Notes: a model not told the origin generated them from the letters alone. DNA of 64,000 nt from Roseateles toxinivorans (GCF_004362525.1 NZ_SNXS01000003.1:186001-250000), one strand, 5' to 3'; positions 19,402-30,063 are shown, numbered from the stretch's first letter. Translations and numbers: made by a program.

Positions 19402-19524
19402 TCAGGTGCAGAACGCAGCGAGCAGCAGCCAGGATGCGACGTTGGCGGGATTCAGCCACGCACAGAACACCAGCAGACACAGCGCGGTCAGCAGTGCCCA
19501 GCCGGCGGTGGTGCGCCAGCTCAT
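19402..19524 (-). CDS. 40-residue membrane peptide coupled to the MFS gene
   Basis: The peptide begins MSWRTTAGWALL and is almost entirely hydrophobic, with one or two membrane-spanning stretches (about 7-22 and 27-39). Its ATG overlaps the stop of the upstream MFS transporter (ATGA), the arrangement expected for translational coupling. No family is recognised. It could be a small accessory subunit of the transporter, but that is inference from position only. Confidence 0.5.
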   Translation of the reverse strand: MSWRTTAGWALLTALCLLVFCAWLNPANVASWLLLAAFCT

Positions 19525-20783
19525 GCCACCGCCCCGGCCTTGGGCAGACGCACCAACTCGCGGTCGTCGATCGGCCAGTGCAGCAGTGCCGCCAGCAGGC
19601 CCAGGCCCAGCGCGCACAGCCAGATCAGGTCGTAGGATTTGGTGATCTCGAACAGCCGGCTGCCCAGCCAGACGCCCAGAAATGCGCCCAGCTGGTGGCC
19701 CAGGAATACAAAGCCGAACAGGGTGGTGATGTAGCGCACCCCGAATACCTGCGATACCAGGCCATTGGTCAGCGGCGCCGTACCGAGCCAGACAAAACCC
19801 ATCACCGCAGCAAAGGCGTAGAGGCCCAGCGGGCTTGGCGGCAGCAGCAGAAACAGCGCCATGGCCGCCGTGCGCACCAGATAGATGCCGGCCAGCAGAT
19901 GCTTGCGGCGATAGCGCGCACCGAGCTGGCCGCTGTAGTAGGTGCCGAAGATATTGGTCAGGGCAATGATGGCCAGGGCGGTGACGCCCTCGGACGGCCG
20001 CATACCCCTGTCCAGCAGATAGGCCGGCAGATGCGTGGCGATGAAGGCAAGCTGGAACCCGCAGGCCAGGAAGCCCAGGTTCAACAGCCAGAAGCCGCGA
20101 TGGGCGAAGGCCTCGCGCAGGGCAGTTGCCAGGGGCAGGTCGGCATCGCTGCGCGTGGCGGCCTGCGGTTTTTCCTGTAGTGCCCGCGCCAGCGGCAGCG
20201 CCATCAGCATCACGAGGGCCAGTGTCATCAGGGCGCCGCTCCAGGCCCACCGGCCAAGAAGTTCCTGCGTCGCCGGCACCATCACGAATTGCGCGAGCCC
20301 GCCGATCGCGCCCGCCAGGCCCAGGGCCCAGCTGCGCCGCTCCGGCGCGACCAGCCGGCTGAGTGCGCCGTACACCGCCCCGAAGGTGGTGCCCGACAGG
20401 CCTATGCCTATGCACACGCCGGCGCTGAGCATGAAGCTGGTGGTGGTGTCGGCCTGGATCATGAGGTACAGGCCAGCGGCATAGCAGGCAAGGCCTGCCG
20501 CCACCACCTTGGCCGACCCGTAGCGGTCGGCCAGCATGCCGGTGAACGGTTGCGCAATGCCCCAGGTCAGGTTCTGTATGGCCATGGCCAGGCCGAAGGT
20601 CTCGCGGGACCAGCCCCGGTCCATCGTGATGGGCAGAAAGAACAGGCCCTGCACGTGGCGCACGCCCAGGGCCAGGCCCATGACGATGCCGCCGGCCAGG
20701 ACGAGTACCCAGGCCTGCTGCCACCAGGCGGTGGACGGGTCGGAGGCGGCGCCGTCGGGTCGGGGTAAGGGGGCTGTTGTCAC
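19521..20783 (-). CDS. Major facilitator superfamily transporter
   Basis: This 420-residue inner-membrane transporter has 12 predicted helices and a charged central loop (about 200-215, ALQEKPQAATRSDAD). The N-terminal half carries the GLACYAAGLYLM and GRQ-like MFS spacing (LADRYGSAKVV). It resembles the YbfB/OFA-like branch that moves small monocarboxylic acids, but the substrate is not known. A LysR regulator is transcribed divergently 93 bp away and is the natural candidate regulator. Confidence 0.82.
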   Translation of the reverse strand: MTTAPLPRPDGAASDPSTAWWQQAWVLVLAGGIVMGLALGVRHVQGLFFLPITMDRGWSRETFGLAMAIQNLTWGIAQPFTGMLADRYGSAKVVAAGLACYAAGLYLMIQADTTTSFMLSAGVCIGIGLSGTTFGAVYGALSRLVAPERRSWALGLAGAIGGLAQFVMVPATQELLGRWAWSGALMTLALVMLMALPLARALQEKPQAATRSDADLPLATALREAFAHRGFWLLNLGFLACGFQLAFIATHLPAYLLDRGMRPSEGVTALAIIALTNIFGTYYSGQLGARYRRKHLLAGIYLVRTAAMALFLLLPPSPLGLYAFAAVMGFVWLGTAPLTNGLVSQVFGVRYITTLFGFVFLGHQLGAFLGVWLGSRLFEITKSYDLIWLCALGLGLLAALLHWPIDDRELVRLPKAGAVA

Positions 20784-20876
20784 GGTGTCTCGTCCTTGGC
20801 TGGCTAAGTGTCGATTTGAGGCTTTCAGGCGCTGTGCTTCAATCGATTCTTCGGCCGCTTCACATGAGCAACGGTA

Positions 20877-21833
20877 ATGTCACTTCCGCTGGTTCGCCTG
20901 TCGTCTCTCGATCTGATTCGAGGCTTTGTCGCGGTCGGGCGTCGCATGAGCATCACGCTCGCGGCCCAGGATCTGTGCCTGACCCAGTCTGCGGTGAGCC
21001 GGCAGATCCATGCGTTGGAGGAGCAGCTGGGCCTCAAGCTGCTGATGCGTGGCCATCGCTCCATCGCATTCACGGCCGAGGGCGAGCGGCTGTTCCGCAG
21101 TGCCGATGGTGCCGTGCAGCAGTTGCAGGATGTGCTGGGCGAGCTGCGAGCAGACGGCGTGCAGCGCCCGGTGATGCTCAGCGCCAGCATAGGCTTCACC
21201 GGCCTGTGGCTGCTGCCGCGCCTGAGCCGGCTGCAGACCCTGCATCCGGGTGTGGACCTGCGCGTCTCCGCCAACAACCGCATCGTCGATCTCCGCCACG
21301 ACGGCATCGACCTGGCCATTCGCTACACGACGCCTGCGCTGGCGCCGGCGGGTGCCAGCCGCTTGTTCGGCGAGTCGCTGGCGCCGGTGGTCCATCCCGC
21401 GCTGGGCCTGCGGTCCATGGCCGAGGCGCTGGGGCAGGTGTCGCTGCTGGAGTTCGACAACCCGCTGCATCCCTTCCTGCAATGGGGCGATTGGCTGCAG
21501 GCCCAGGGCCTGGGCGAGGCACGGCCCAGGGGCTTTCTGCGATTCAATCAGTACGACCAGGTGATACAGGCGGCCCTGGACGGGCAGGGCGTGGCCCTGG
21601 GGCGGCTGGAGCTGATACAGCCGCTGCTCGATGCCGGCCGCCTGCAACGGCTCACGCCGCCGGAGCTGAGCATCGCAACGAGCCATGCCTACTGGCTGAT
21701 TCGCGCCAGCGAGCCGCCACGCCCCGATGTGCAGCGCGTGGCCGCGTGGATCGAGAGCGAGGCGGCGCTACCAGTTGCCGCGCAGGCTCAGCCGCCAGGT
21801 CCGTGGCGCCTCGGCCCAGGTGAACAGGCTTGA
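20877..21833 (+). CDS. LysR-family transcriptional regulator
   Basis: This 318-residue regulator has an N-terminal winged helix (about 8-66, with SITLAAQDLCLTQSAVSRQI as recognition region). Its periplasmic-binding-like effector domain includes PLHPFLQWGDW. It resembles GcvA/AmpR-type regulators. It is divergent from the MFS gene and probably regulates it. Its last 66 bases overlap the 3' end of the convergent TonB receptor gene, a long tail-to-tail overlap. Confidence 0.87.
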   Translation: MSLPLVRLSSLDLIRGFVAVGRRMSITLAAQDLCLTQSAVSRQIHALEEQLGLKLLMRGHRSIAFTAEGERLFRSADGAVQQLQDVLGELRADGVQRPVMLSASIGFTGLWLLPRLSRLQTLHPGVDLRVSANNRIVDLRHDGIDLAIRYTTPALAPAGASRLFGESLAPVVHPALGLRSMAEALGQVSLLEFDNPLHPFLQWGDWLQAQGLGEARPRGFLRFNQYDQVIQAALDGQGVALGRLELIQPLLDAGRLQRLTPPELSIATSHAYWLIRASEPPRPDVQRVAAWIESEAALPVAAQAQPPGPWRLGPGEQA

Positions 21834-23705
21834 GCGCTCGGCCAGCTGGGTATTGCCCAGATTGGTGACGCCCAGGTCCAGCGCCAGCCGCGGGCTGAAG
21901 TTCCAGCCCAGGCTGGCATTGCACAGCGTCAGCGCGGGCACCGGCTGGGGCGGCTGGCCGACCACGGTGGAGGCCAGAAGCTGGCCGGCGCTGTGCTCGG
22001 CGCGCAGGCTGGCGCGCCAGGGGCCAACGGCCCAGTCGAGGCCAGCGCCGAGGGTGTGGCGGGGGCGCTTTTCGAGGCGGGCGCCTTGGCCGTCCAGCGC
22101 GTCGAGGTACTGGTAGTTGGCGGCCAGGCTGAAGCCGCTGGCGAGGCGCCAGCGGGCGGAGGCCTCGAGGCCGCGCAGGCGGGCGCGGTCGACATTGGCG
22201 AAGCGGAACAGGCTGCGCGGGCCGGTGGTGCTGACCAGCACCGGCACGATCAGGTCGCGCACGCGGTTGTTGAACACCATCAGCTGGGCCCCCGCGTCCT
22301 GCGTGTCCCAACCCATGCCAAGCTCGACGGCGCGGTTGCTCTCGGGGCGCAGGGTCGGCTCTGACTGGTAGGTGTAGGGGCCCTCGTCCTCCTGATAGCC
22401 AGGGCTGATCTGCTTGAGCGTCGGCGGCTTGTAGCCATGGCTGGTGCCGCCCTTGAGCGTCCAGTGCGGGGCCAGATGCCAGACGGCGTAGAGGCGCGGG
22501 CTCCATTCGCCGCCGAAGCGCTCATGGTGATCGCGGCGCAGGCCGGCGGTGACGGTGAGCGCGGGGCTCAGCGTCCATTCATCCTGCACGAACACCGAGC
22601 GGTGCGAGGCACCGGCCTCGCCGCCGACCAGGCCCTCGTTGCGCAACTTCTCCTCGCGCAGCTCCAGGCCGGTGGTGAGCCAGTGGGCGGCGCTGAGGCG
22701 GCCGTTCAGGTTCGCCTCCAGCACATGGTCGTTCAGCGTGTTGGGGCGCAGCGAGGCCACGCCGTTGCTGCGCAGATTGCTCATCGCGACACGGCTGGCG
22801 TAGGCGCGCAGCACGCTGTTCCATTCGCGGGCGGCGCCCCAGTTCGCCGTCCAGCCCAGCATCGCATGGCTGCGTTCCAGCAGGGTGTCGCTTGCATACA
22901 CGCGCTTCTTGCCGCTGCGCTCGACGGCCAGCGCATCGCGCTCCTCGCGGCCGCCGCGGCCTTCCAGCTCCAGCTGCTGGCCGGGGCTGAGCGTCCATTG
23001 CAGTGCCAGGCCGGCATCCTGCTTGTGGCGGCCCTCGATGTCGGAGATGCGCGGGTCCAGGCTCGATGACACTGCATCGCGCCGGCTGTCGGCAACGGTC
23101 AGCGAGGCGGCGAGGCCCGCGGCCAGCGGGCCGGCCAGGCGGGCGGAAACGCGATGCCCGTCGCCACCGCGGCCGCCATCGGCCCATGAGCCTTCCAGCC
23201 TTGCGCTGCCCTGCCACTGCTCGCCGGGCTGGCGGGTGATGATGTTGACCACGCCGCCCATGGCCTCGGCGCCGTAGAGCACCGACAGCGGGCCACGCAC
23301 GATCTCGATGCGTTCGATCTCGTCGGCGGCCACCCAGTCGAGCTGGAAGTCGGAGTGGCCGATCACGCCGTCGCTGGCGCCTATGCGTTTGCCATTGACG
23401 AGGAACAGCGTGTGGCGCGCATCCATGCCGCGCAGGCTCACGGTCTTGCGGCCGCTGATCGTGCGGCCGAAGACGCTGATGCCGGTCTCGCCGCGCACCG
23501 CCTCCAGCACATTGTCGGCGCCGCGCTGCGCAATCTGCTCGGCGGTGATCACGGTCACTGCGGCCGGCGCGTCGACCAGCGCCATCGCATGGCGCGTGGC
23601 CGAGACCAGCACGATGGGCAGTTGCTCTGGCTCGGCCCTGGCCGTGCCGAGGCAGGCGAGTGCGGCGAGGGCCAGCAGGCTGTGGGTGTACTTCGGGGAT
23701 CTCAT
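21768..23705 (-). CDS. TonB-dependent outer-membrane receptor (FepA/CirA type)
   Basis: This 645-residue protein has a signal peptide (about 1-24, ending GTARA) and a TonB-box-like LPIVLVSA stretch. The plug domain (about 40-150, with GMDARHTLFLVNGKRIGASDG and RIEIVRGPLSVLYGAEAMGGVVNI) precedes a 22-strand barrel ending in the terminal aromatic NW. It most resembles siderophore or colicin-type receptors (CirA/FepA), and the ligand is not predictable. Its start faces nirS across 207 bp holding two Dnr-box-like sequences, so it may respond to the same signals. Confidence 0.85.
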   Translation of the reverse strand: MRSPKYTHSLLALAALACLGTARAEPEQLPIVLVSATRHAMALVDAPAAVTVITAEQIAQRGADNVLEAVRGETGISVFGRTISGRKTVSLRGMDARHTLFLVNGKRIGASDGVIGHSDFQLDWVAADEIERIEIVRGPLSVLYGAEAMGGVVNIITRQPGEQWQGSARLEGSWADGGRGGDGHRVSARLAGPLAAGLAASLTVADSRRDAVSSSLDPRISDIEGRHKQDAGLALQWTLSPGQQLELEGRGGREERDALAVERSGKKRVYASDTLLERSHAMLGWTANWGAAREWNSVLRAYASRVAMSNLRSNGVASLRPNTLNDHVLEANLNGRLSAAHWLTTGLELREEKLRNEGLVGGEAGASHRSVFVQDEWTLSPALTVTAGLRRDHHERFGGEWSPRLYAVWHLAPHWTLKGGTSHGYKPPTLKQISPGYQEDEGPYTYQSEPTLRPESNRAVELGMGWDTQDAGAQLMVFNNRVRDLIVPVLVSTTGPRSLFRFANVDRARLRGLEASARWRLASGFSLAANYQYLDALDGQGARLEKRPRHTLGAGLDWAVGPWRASLRAEHSAGQLLASTVVGQPPQPVPALTLCNASLGWNFSPRLALDLGVTNLGNTQLAERSSLFTWAEAPRTWRLSLRGNW

Positions 23706-23720
23706 GGCGGTGTCCGTTGA

Positions 23721-25631
<1,911 letters not shown>

Positions 25632-25644
25632 GAAGGGCTGCACG

Positions 25645-25959
25645 ATGACGACAAGCAAACTCCTATGCGCCGTCGCGGCGGCCCTGCTGGCCGCAGTCCC
25701 CGCCGCCCGGGCCGATGAGGCCCTGCTCACCAAGGGCGGCTGCATGGCCTGCCACACCAAGGACAAGAAGCTGGTGGGGCCTGCGTTCAAGGACATCGCG
25801 GCCAAGTACAAGGGCCAGGACGCTTCGGCGAGCCTGGTGGCCAAGGTGCGGGCCGGTGGCAAGGGCGTGTTCGGCCCGATCCCGATGCCGCCCAGCGGTG
25901 CCGACAAGATCAGCGACGCCGATCTGCAGGCCTCGGTGGGCTGGATACTGAGGCAGTGA
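25645..25959 (+). CDS. Cytochrome c551/c552-type monoheme protein
   Basis: This 104-residue periplasmic cytochrome has a signal peptide (about 1-22, ending ARADE). The mature protein shows c551 features: GCMACH heme binding, LVGPAFKDIAAKY, and a GPIPMPP loop supplying the axial Met, with a C-terminal helix SVGWILRQ. NirM/c551 proteins donate electrons to NirS, and the 13-bp spacing from nirS supports that role. It could also be called nirC-like, but the Met loop and size fit c551 better. Confidence 0.9.
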   Translation: MTTSKLLCAVAAALLAAVPAARADEALLTKGGCMACHTKDKKLVGPAFKDIAAKYKGQDASASLVAKVRAGGKGVFGPIPMPPSGADKISDADLQASVGWILRQ

Positions 25960-25963
25960 GAAG

Positions 25964-26584
25964 GTGAACAGGCGTCTGGCGCTGGCCCTGTTCCTGGCCG
26001 CCCCGGCACTGGCCCGCGCACAGGCCCTCGTCAGCAATGCCGAGGGCCTGCGCCTTTTCGCGCAGGGCCAGCAGCTGATCTTGAGCGGAGCCGATGGCAC
26101 CGAGCTGCGCCGCTGGCAGGCGGCCGATGCGCGCGGCCGCCGCGGCACCGTGCAGGCGCTGCGAGACGCCAGTGCGCGGCGCAGCTTCATCGTCGTGCTC
26201 AGCGGTCTGGCCGAACTCTGGGAGATTGCCTACGACCCCGCCGCCGCACCGGTCTACGAGGGCCTGGTGCATGACTACCGGATGGGCGAGGGCATTGCCA
26301 GCCCGGGCTATCTGACGCCACGGCGCATGCCGCTGGATGCGCCCATCGGCGCCATCTTCTTCGACCCGCGCATGCCCTGGCTGCTGGCCGAGCAGGGCGG
26401 CCAACTGGTGGTGCTGCATCTCGATGTGCGGCGTCGCATCGCCAGCCTGGGGTCGGCCGATATTGGCAGTGCCAGGCTGCTGCAGCGTGAGGGGCAATGG
26501 CTGCTGAGCCTGGACCATGGCGAGGGCCAGGTCATGTTCGACACCCGGCGCTGGCGGCCGGTGCAGGCCGCGCCTGCCTACTGA
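25964..26584 (+). CDS. Short cytochrome d1/NirN-like propeller fragment protein
   Basis: This 206-residue protein starts at a GTG 4 bases after the c551 stop and has a signal peptide (about 1-20, ARAQA). Residues about 60-165 resemble the middle of the d1 propeller of NirN/NirF-type proteins (SFIVVLSGLAELWEIAYDP, VHDYRMGEG, LDVRRRIASL). At the place where those families have GMPHLGSG it reads SADIGSARL. Full-length NirF is about 390 residues and NirN about 490. It lacks a heme c motif. It may be a heme d1 handling accessory for NirS or a degenerate relic. The function is not known. Confidence 0.7.
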   Translation: MNRRLALALFLAAPALARAQALVSNAEGLRLFAQGQQLILSGADGTELRRWQAADARGRRGTVQALRDASARRSFIVVLSGLAELWEIAYDPAAAPVYEGLVHDYRMGEGIASPGYLTPRRMPLDAPIGAIFFDPRMPWLLAEQGGQLVVLHLDVRRRIASLGSADIGSARLLQREGQWLLSLDHGEGQVMFDTRRWRPVQAAPAY

Positions 26585-27321
26585 AGCGTGTAGCTGGCCA
26601 GGCTTTGCGGGCGCAGGATGCGGATGTCGCGGCGCGAGATCGCGATCAGTCCCTCGTCCTCCAGCTCGCGCAGCACGCGCGAGAAGTACTCCGGCGTCAA
26701 AGACAGGCGCGAGGCGATGGTCGCCTTGCTGACCGGCAGCGACACCGTGTGCGGCAGGCCAGCACCGGGCTGCGGCGGCGCATGCCGGCCCAGCAGGAAG
26801 CCGGCCACGCGCTGCACGCCGCTGTGCAGGCAGTAGGACTCGACATCTCGCTGCAGGCTCTGGATGCGCTGCGAGGCGTGGTCCAGCAGGCGCAGCGCAA
26901 AAGCCGGGTCGCGGCTGATCTGCGCCGTGATCGCGGCCTTGGGTATGCGCAGCAGCAGCACATCGGTCAATGCCTGGCCGTTCACCTGATGGGCCTGCTC
27001 GTTGAACATCAGGGTCTCGCCCACGCTCTGCCCGGGCCCCACCAGCTCCATCACCTTCTCGCCGCCGTTGCTGGCCAGCGCAAACAGCTTGAGCTGACCG
27101 GTGACAACGATGTGGAAGCATTCGCTGCCCTGCGGGCAGCCCTGCGGCAGCGGCTCGCCGCGCACCAGGCGCAGCAGGGCGCAGCCATCGGCGGCGATGC
27201 GCTGCAGATCGGCCTCGCCCAGGCCGCTGAACAGCGGCTGCAGGGACAGATAGCGTGGCAGATCGAAGCTGGCCGGGTGCTTGCTGACGAACATGGGTGT
27301 TACCTCGCTGATGAGCAGCAT
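26578..27321 (-). CDS. Crp/FNR-family regulator, Dnr type (copy 1)
   Basis: This protein has 247 residues from the start at 27321, or 238 from the ATG at 27294. It has an N-terminal cyclic-nucleotide-like sensor domain (about 18-130), a long dimerisation helix and a C-terminal HTH (SKATIASRLSLTPEYFSRVLRELEDEG). FNR's N-terminal Cys cluster is absent, which points to the Dnr/NnrR subgroup that senses NO through heme. It converges with the d1-like gene with a 7-base overlap. A Dnr-type box lies at 27367-27380, consistent with autoregulation or control by copy 2. Confidence 0.85.
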   Translation of the reverse strand: MLLISEVTPMFVSKHPASFDLPRYLSLQPLFSGLGEADLQRIAADGCALLRLVRGEPLPQGCPQGSECFHIVVTGQLKLFALASNGGEKVMELVGPGQSVGETLMFNEQAHQVNGQALTDVLLLRIPKAAITAQISRDPAFALRLLDHASQRIQSLQRDVESYCLHSGVQRVAGFLLGRHAPPQPGAGLPHTVSLPVSKATIASRLSLTPEYFSRVLRELEDEGLIAISRRDIRILRPQSLASYTLQ

Positions 27322-27366
27322 TGCCTGCTCTGCGGGGCGATTTTGTTCAGCCTCGCTGTCCGGCAG

Positions 27367-27380
27367 TTGATCAAGGTCAA
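27367..27380. promoter_or_regulatory. Dnr/FNR-type box upstream of regulator copy 1
   Basis: TTGATCAAGGTCAA matches TTGAT-N4-ATCAA at 9 of 10 positions. On the minus strand an AAAATC sequence (27339-27344) lies about where a -10 would be for activation from -41.5. Confidence 0.7.
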
Positions 27381-27442
27381 GCGCGGCTCGCCGCTAGGTC
27401 CACAGAACGAGGGCGCCTAGTTCCAAAGGAGTAGGGCTACCT

Positions 27443-28147
27443 TCAGGCCGCCACGGCCGGATAGCAGGCCAGGCGACGCGCGTCGAGGATGCGGATGTCG
27501 CGCTTGTCCACCTCGATCAGCCGGGCCGACTCCAGCTCGTGCAGCACGCGCGAGAAGTACTCCGGCGTCAGGCTCAGGCGCGAGGCCACGGTGGCCTTGC
27601 TGACCGGCAGCGAGACGGTGATGATGTCGCCGCTGACGCAGTCCTCGGCCTCATGGTCGCGCAGCAGATAGCCGATCACGCGCTGCACGCCGCTGTGCAG
27701 CGCATAGGCCTCGACGTCATGCACCAGGCCGTGCAGGCGGCGCGAGATGCCGGCCAGCATGCGCAGGGCAAAGCGCGAGTCCTGCTCGATCTCCTTGATC
27801 ACCGCCGCCTTGGCGACGCTGAGCAGCAGGCAGTCGGTCAGCGCCTGGGCGTTGATGATGTAGGGCTTGCCGGTGAACATCAGCGCCTCGGCAAAGCTGT
27901 GGCCGGGGGCGACCAGCTCGATCACCTTCTCCTGGCCCGCGGGCGAGAGGGCAAACAGCTTGACCTGGCCGGTCACCGTGACATGAAATTCCTCGCAGGG
28001 CTGGCCCACATGGAAGATCGATTCGCCGCGCAGATAGCGCCGCAGCTGGCAACCGCCGGCCAGGCGCAGCAACTCGGGCGGGCTGAGATCGGAGAACAGC
28101 GGCAGGTTTGAAAGATAACGCGGCAGATCGAAGGCGCGCATGTCCAT
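27443..28147 (-). CDS. Crp/FNR-family regulator, Dnr type (copy 2)
   Basis: This 234-residue protein has the same architecture as the neighbouring copy: sensor domain with GQVKLFALSPAGQEKVIELV and GHSFAEALMF, dimer helix, and HTH SKATVASRLSLTPEYFSRVL nearly identical to copy 1. It begins near MDMRAFDLPRYLS, and the ATG at 28141 is an alternative start. No FNR-type Fe-S Cys cluster is present. In denitrifiers Dnr/NnrR activates nir, nor and nos in response to NO. A box at 28200-28213 overlaps the norD stop and positions a promoter for this gene. Confidence 0.87.
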   Translation of the reverse strand: MDMRAFDLPRYLSNLPLFSDLSPPELLRLAGGCQLRRYLRGESIFHVGQPCEEFHVTVTGQVKLFALSPAGQEKVIELVAPGHSFAEALMFTGKPYIINAQALTDCLLLSVAKAAVIKEIEQDSRFALRMLAGISRRLHGLVHDVEAYALHSGVQRVIGYLLRDHEAEDCVSGDIITVSLPVSKATVASRLSLTPEYFSRVLHELESARLIEVDKRDIRILDARRLACYPAVAA

Positions 28148-28199
28148 GGCAGGTCTCCACAAGGCAGCGCATTTTGGTCACCGGGGCCGGCGGATTGGC

Positions 28200-28213
28200 T
28201 TGACCTTCGTCAA
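28200..28213. promoter_or_regulatory. Dnr/FNR-type box upstream of regulator copy 2
   Basis: TTGACCTTCGTCAA is palindromic at its ends and fits the consensus at 8 of 10 positions. On the minus strand CAAAAT (28171-28176) sits where a -10 is expected if the box is at -41.5. The site overlaps the end of norD. Confidence 0.65.
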
Positions 28214-30048
28214 ACGGCGCGCGTCAGCCGGGCATAGACCGCTGCCAGGCGCAGCGGCAGTTCGGACGGCTGGCGCACATGGGCCCAGCCCTGTTGGCCG
28301 AACAGATGGGGCAGGTAGTCATGGGCCTCCTCGTCGATGCTCAGGCAGAAGGGCAGCAGACCGGCGTCGCGCGCCTGCTGCACGGCATGGCGGGTGTCCT
28401 CGATGCCCCAGCGGCCCTCGTAGACGTCAAGGTCATTGGGTTTGCCGTCGGTCAGTATCAGCAGCAGGCGCTGGCGCTCGGGGCGCTCGGCCAGGCGGCG
28501 CGTGGCCAGCCGTATGGCCGCGCCCATGCGGGTGTAGTAGCCGGGCTTGATGGCGCCCACGCGGGCCTGCACGCCGGTGTTCCAGGTCTCGTCGAAGCCC
28601 TTCAGATGCTGGATGCGCACATGGTTGCGGCGCACCGAGCTGAAGCCCAGCATCGCATAGGCGTCGCCCAGGCCTTGCAGTGCCTCGCCAAAGACATAGA
28701 GGCTGTCGCGTATCACGTCGATCACGCGCGCCTCGTTGCTGATGTGGGCGTCGGTGGACAGCGACAGATCGGCCAGCAGCAGAGTGGCCAGGCTGCGCTC
28801 CCCGCGCTGTCGGCGGGCATAGACGGCCGGCTCGCCCCACTGCGGGCCGGCACCGGCCGAGGTGGCATGGCGCACCCAGGCGTCCAGATCGATGGCCTCG
28901 CCGTCGCTGCAGCCGCGCTGCCAGTGCGGTGCGGCGCGCAGCAGCTCCAGGCCGCGGCGTACGCGGCGCGCCGTGGCACGCAGGCTCGGCGGCGGCACAA
29001 AGCCCTGGGCCGGGCAGGCCGCCAGCGTCTGGACGCGGCAATGATCGGCCAGCAGCCGTTGCTGCTTCCAGTCCCACTCGGGCAGGGCCTCGCCGGGGCC
29101 CAGCGGCTGGTCGTCGGCACTGGCGCTGGGCAGGTCGAGGTCGAATTTGACTCGCGAGGCCGAGGCCTTGCCATCGCGGCTCAAGGTCAGCCTGTCCATG
29201 TCGTCGGCGGCGGCCTCGGCCTGGCCATCGTCCTCGTCGTCGGTGCCGCGGTCCAGCGGCACATGCTCGCTCCAGGTCAGTATGGACTCGACCTTGGAGG
29301 GCAGCAGCAGCGGCGCGCGGCCCTGCGGCTGGGCCTGGGTGCGCGTGCGGCGGCGGGTGCTGTTGCCGAGGCGGGGCTTGGCCGCGTCATGGGCCGTGGC
29401 GTCGTCGGGCTGGCTGCGGGCGGCGGCGGCGGGCGCATCCGTCCAGGGCTCCAGCCAGAGCCAGACGGGGGCCAGCTGCGCGCCGGCTAGCGGTTCATCG
29501 AGGCTTTCGCCACCTGTTTCGCCACGCAAGAGGGCCTGCAGCTGCCGCTCGGCCTGCGCCGCTTCCGCGCCCAGGCCGGCCGGGTCCGGGCGATGCTGCA
29601 GGTGGGCGGCGAGCAGGCGTTCGTAGCGCGGACGCAGGCCCGGGCAGCGCTGCAGTGCACGGGCGCTGGCGGCGAGGTTGGCGCCGGCCCAGCCGAGGCC
29701 CGGCTCGAACGAGGCGGCCAGCGCGGCCAGCCACAGATAGAGATCGCGGTTCAGGCCGGTGTCATTGAAGACATCGATCTGTGGCGGCAGGGCGAGCGTT
29801 TCGGCGTCCAGGCGCGGTCGTGCGGCGCGTTGGCCGGAGCCGGCCAGGCGCTGCAACCAGCCGCGTGGCCCGGCAATGCGCTCCTGGCTGGCCGGCACGA
29901 CGCGCACCGCGCTGGCGCCACCGGCGGCCCGGTAGAGCAGGGCGGCTGCGCGCTGCACCTCGGGCAGGCGCACGGCTTGGTCCGGAAAGCCGCTCTGCGC
30001 CGCCCGGTTGATGAAGCGGTGCCACCGCTCGCCGACCCACTCTTCCAT
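28210..30048 (-). CDS. norD: NorD, von Willebrand A protein of NO reductase activation
   Basis: This 612-residue protein has a C-terminal vWA domain (about 420-610) with the MIDAS motif DLSLS (427-431), and a variable acidic/Ala-rich middle (about 205-320). NorD works with the AAA+ ATPase NorQ to activate or metallate the NorCB complex, by analogy with CbbQ/CbbO and MoxR/vWA pairs. The ATG at 30048 begins MEEWVGERWHRF. It is the last nor gene before the Dnr regulators, separated from the 4Fe-4S gene by a 301-bp repeat-bearing gap. Confidence 0.92.
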   Translation of the reverse strand: MEEWVGERWHRFINRAAQSGFPDQAVRLPEVQRAAALLYRAAGGASAVRVVPASQERIAGPRGWLQRLAGSGQRAARPRLDAETLALPPQIDVFNDTGLNRDLYLWLAALAASFEPGLGWAGANLAASARALQRCPGLRPRYERLLAAHLQHRPDPAGLGAEAAQAERQLQALLRGETGGESLDEPLAGAQLAPVWLWLEPWTDAPAAAARSQPDDATAHDAAKPRLGNSTRRRTRTQAQPQGRAPLLLPSKVESILTWSEHVPLDRGTDDEDDGQAEAAADDMDRLTLSRDGKASASRVKFDLDLPSASADDQPLGPGEALPEWDWKQQRLLADHCRVQTLAACPAQGFVPPPSLRATARRVRRGLELLRAAPHWQRGCSDGEAIDLDAWVRHATSAGAGPQWGEPAVYARRQRGERSLATLLLADLSLSTDAHISNEARVIDVIRDSLYVFGEALQGLGDAYAMLGFSSVRRNHVRIQHLKGFDETWNTGVQARVGAIKPGYYTRMGAAIRLATRRLAERPERQRLLLILTDGKPNDLDVYEGRWGIEDTRHAVQQARDAGLLPFCLSIDEEAHDYLPHLFGQQGWAHVRQPSELPLRLAAVYARLTRAV

Positions 30049-30063
30049 CTCAGCTACTCCACA

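Noticed and set aside
17964-20180. 738-codon plus-strand frame across the DLH, GFA and MFS genes
   Set aside because: It is antisense to three recognisable genes, begins within the tRNA and shows no domain.
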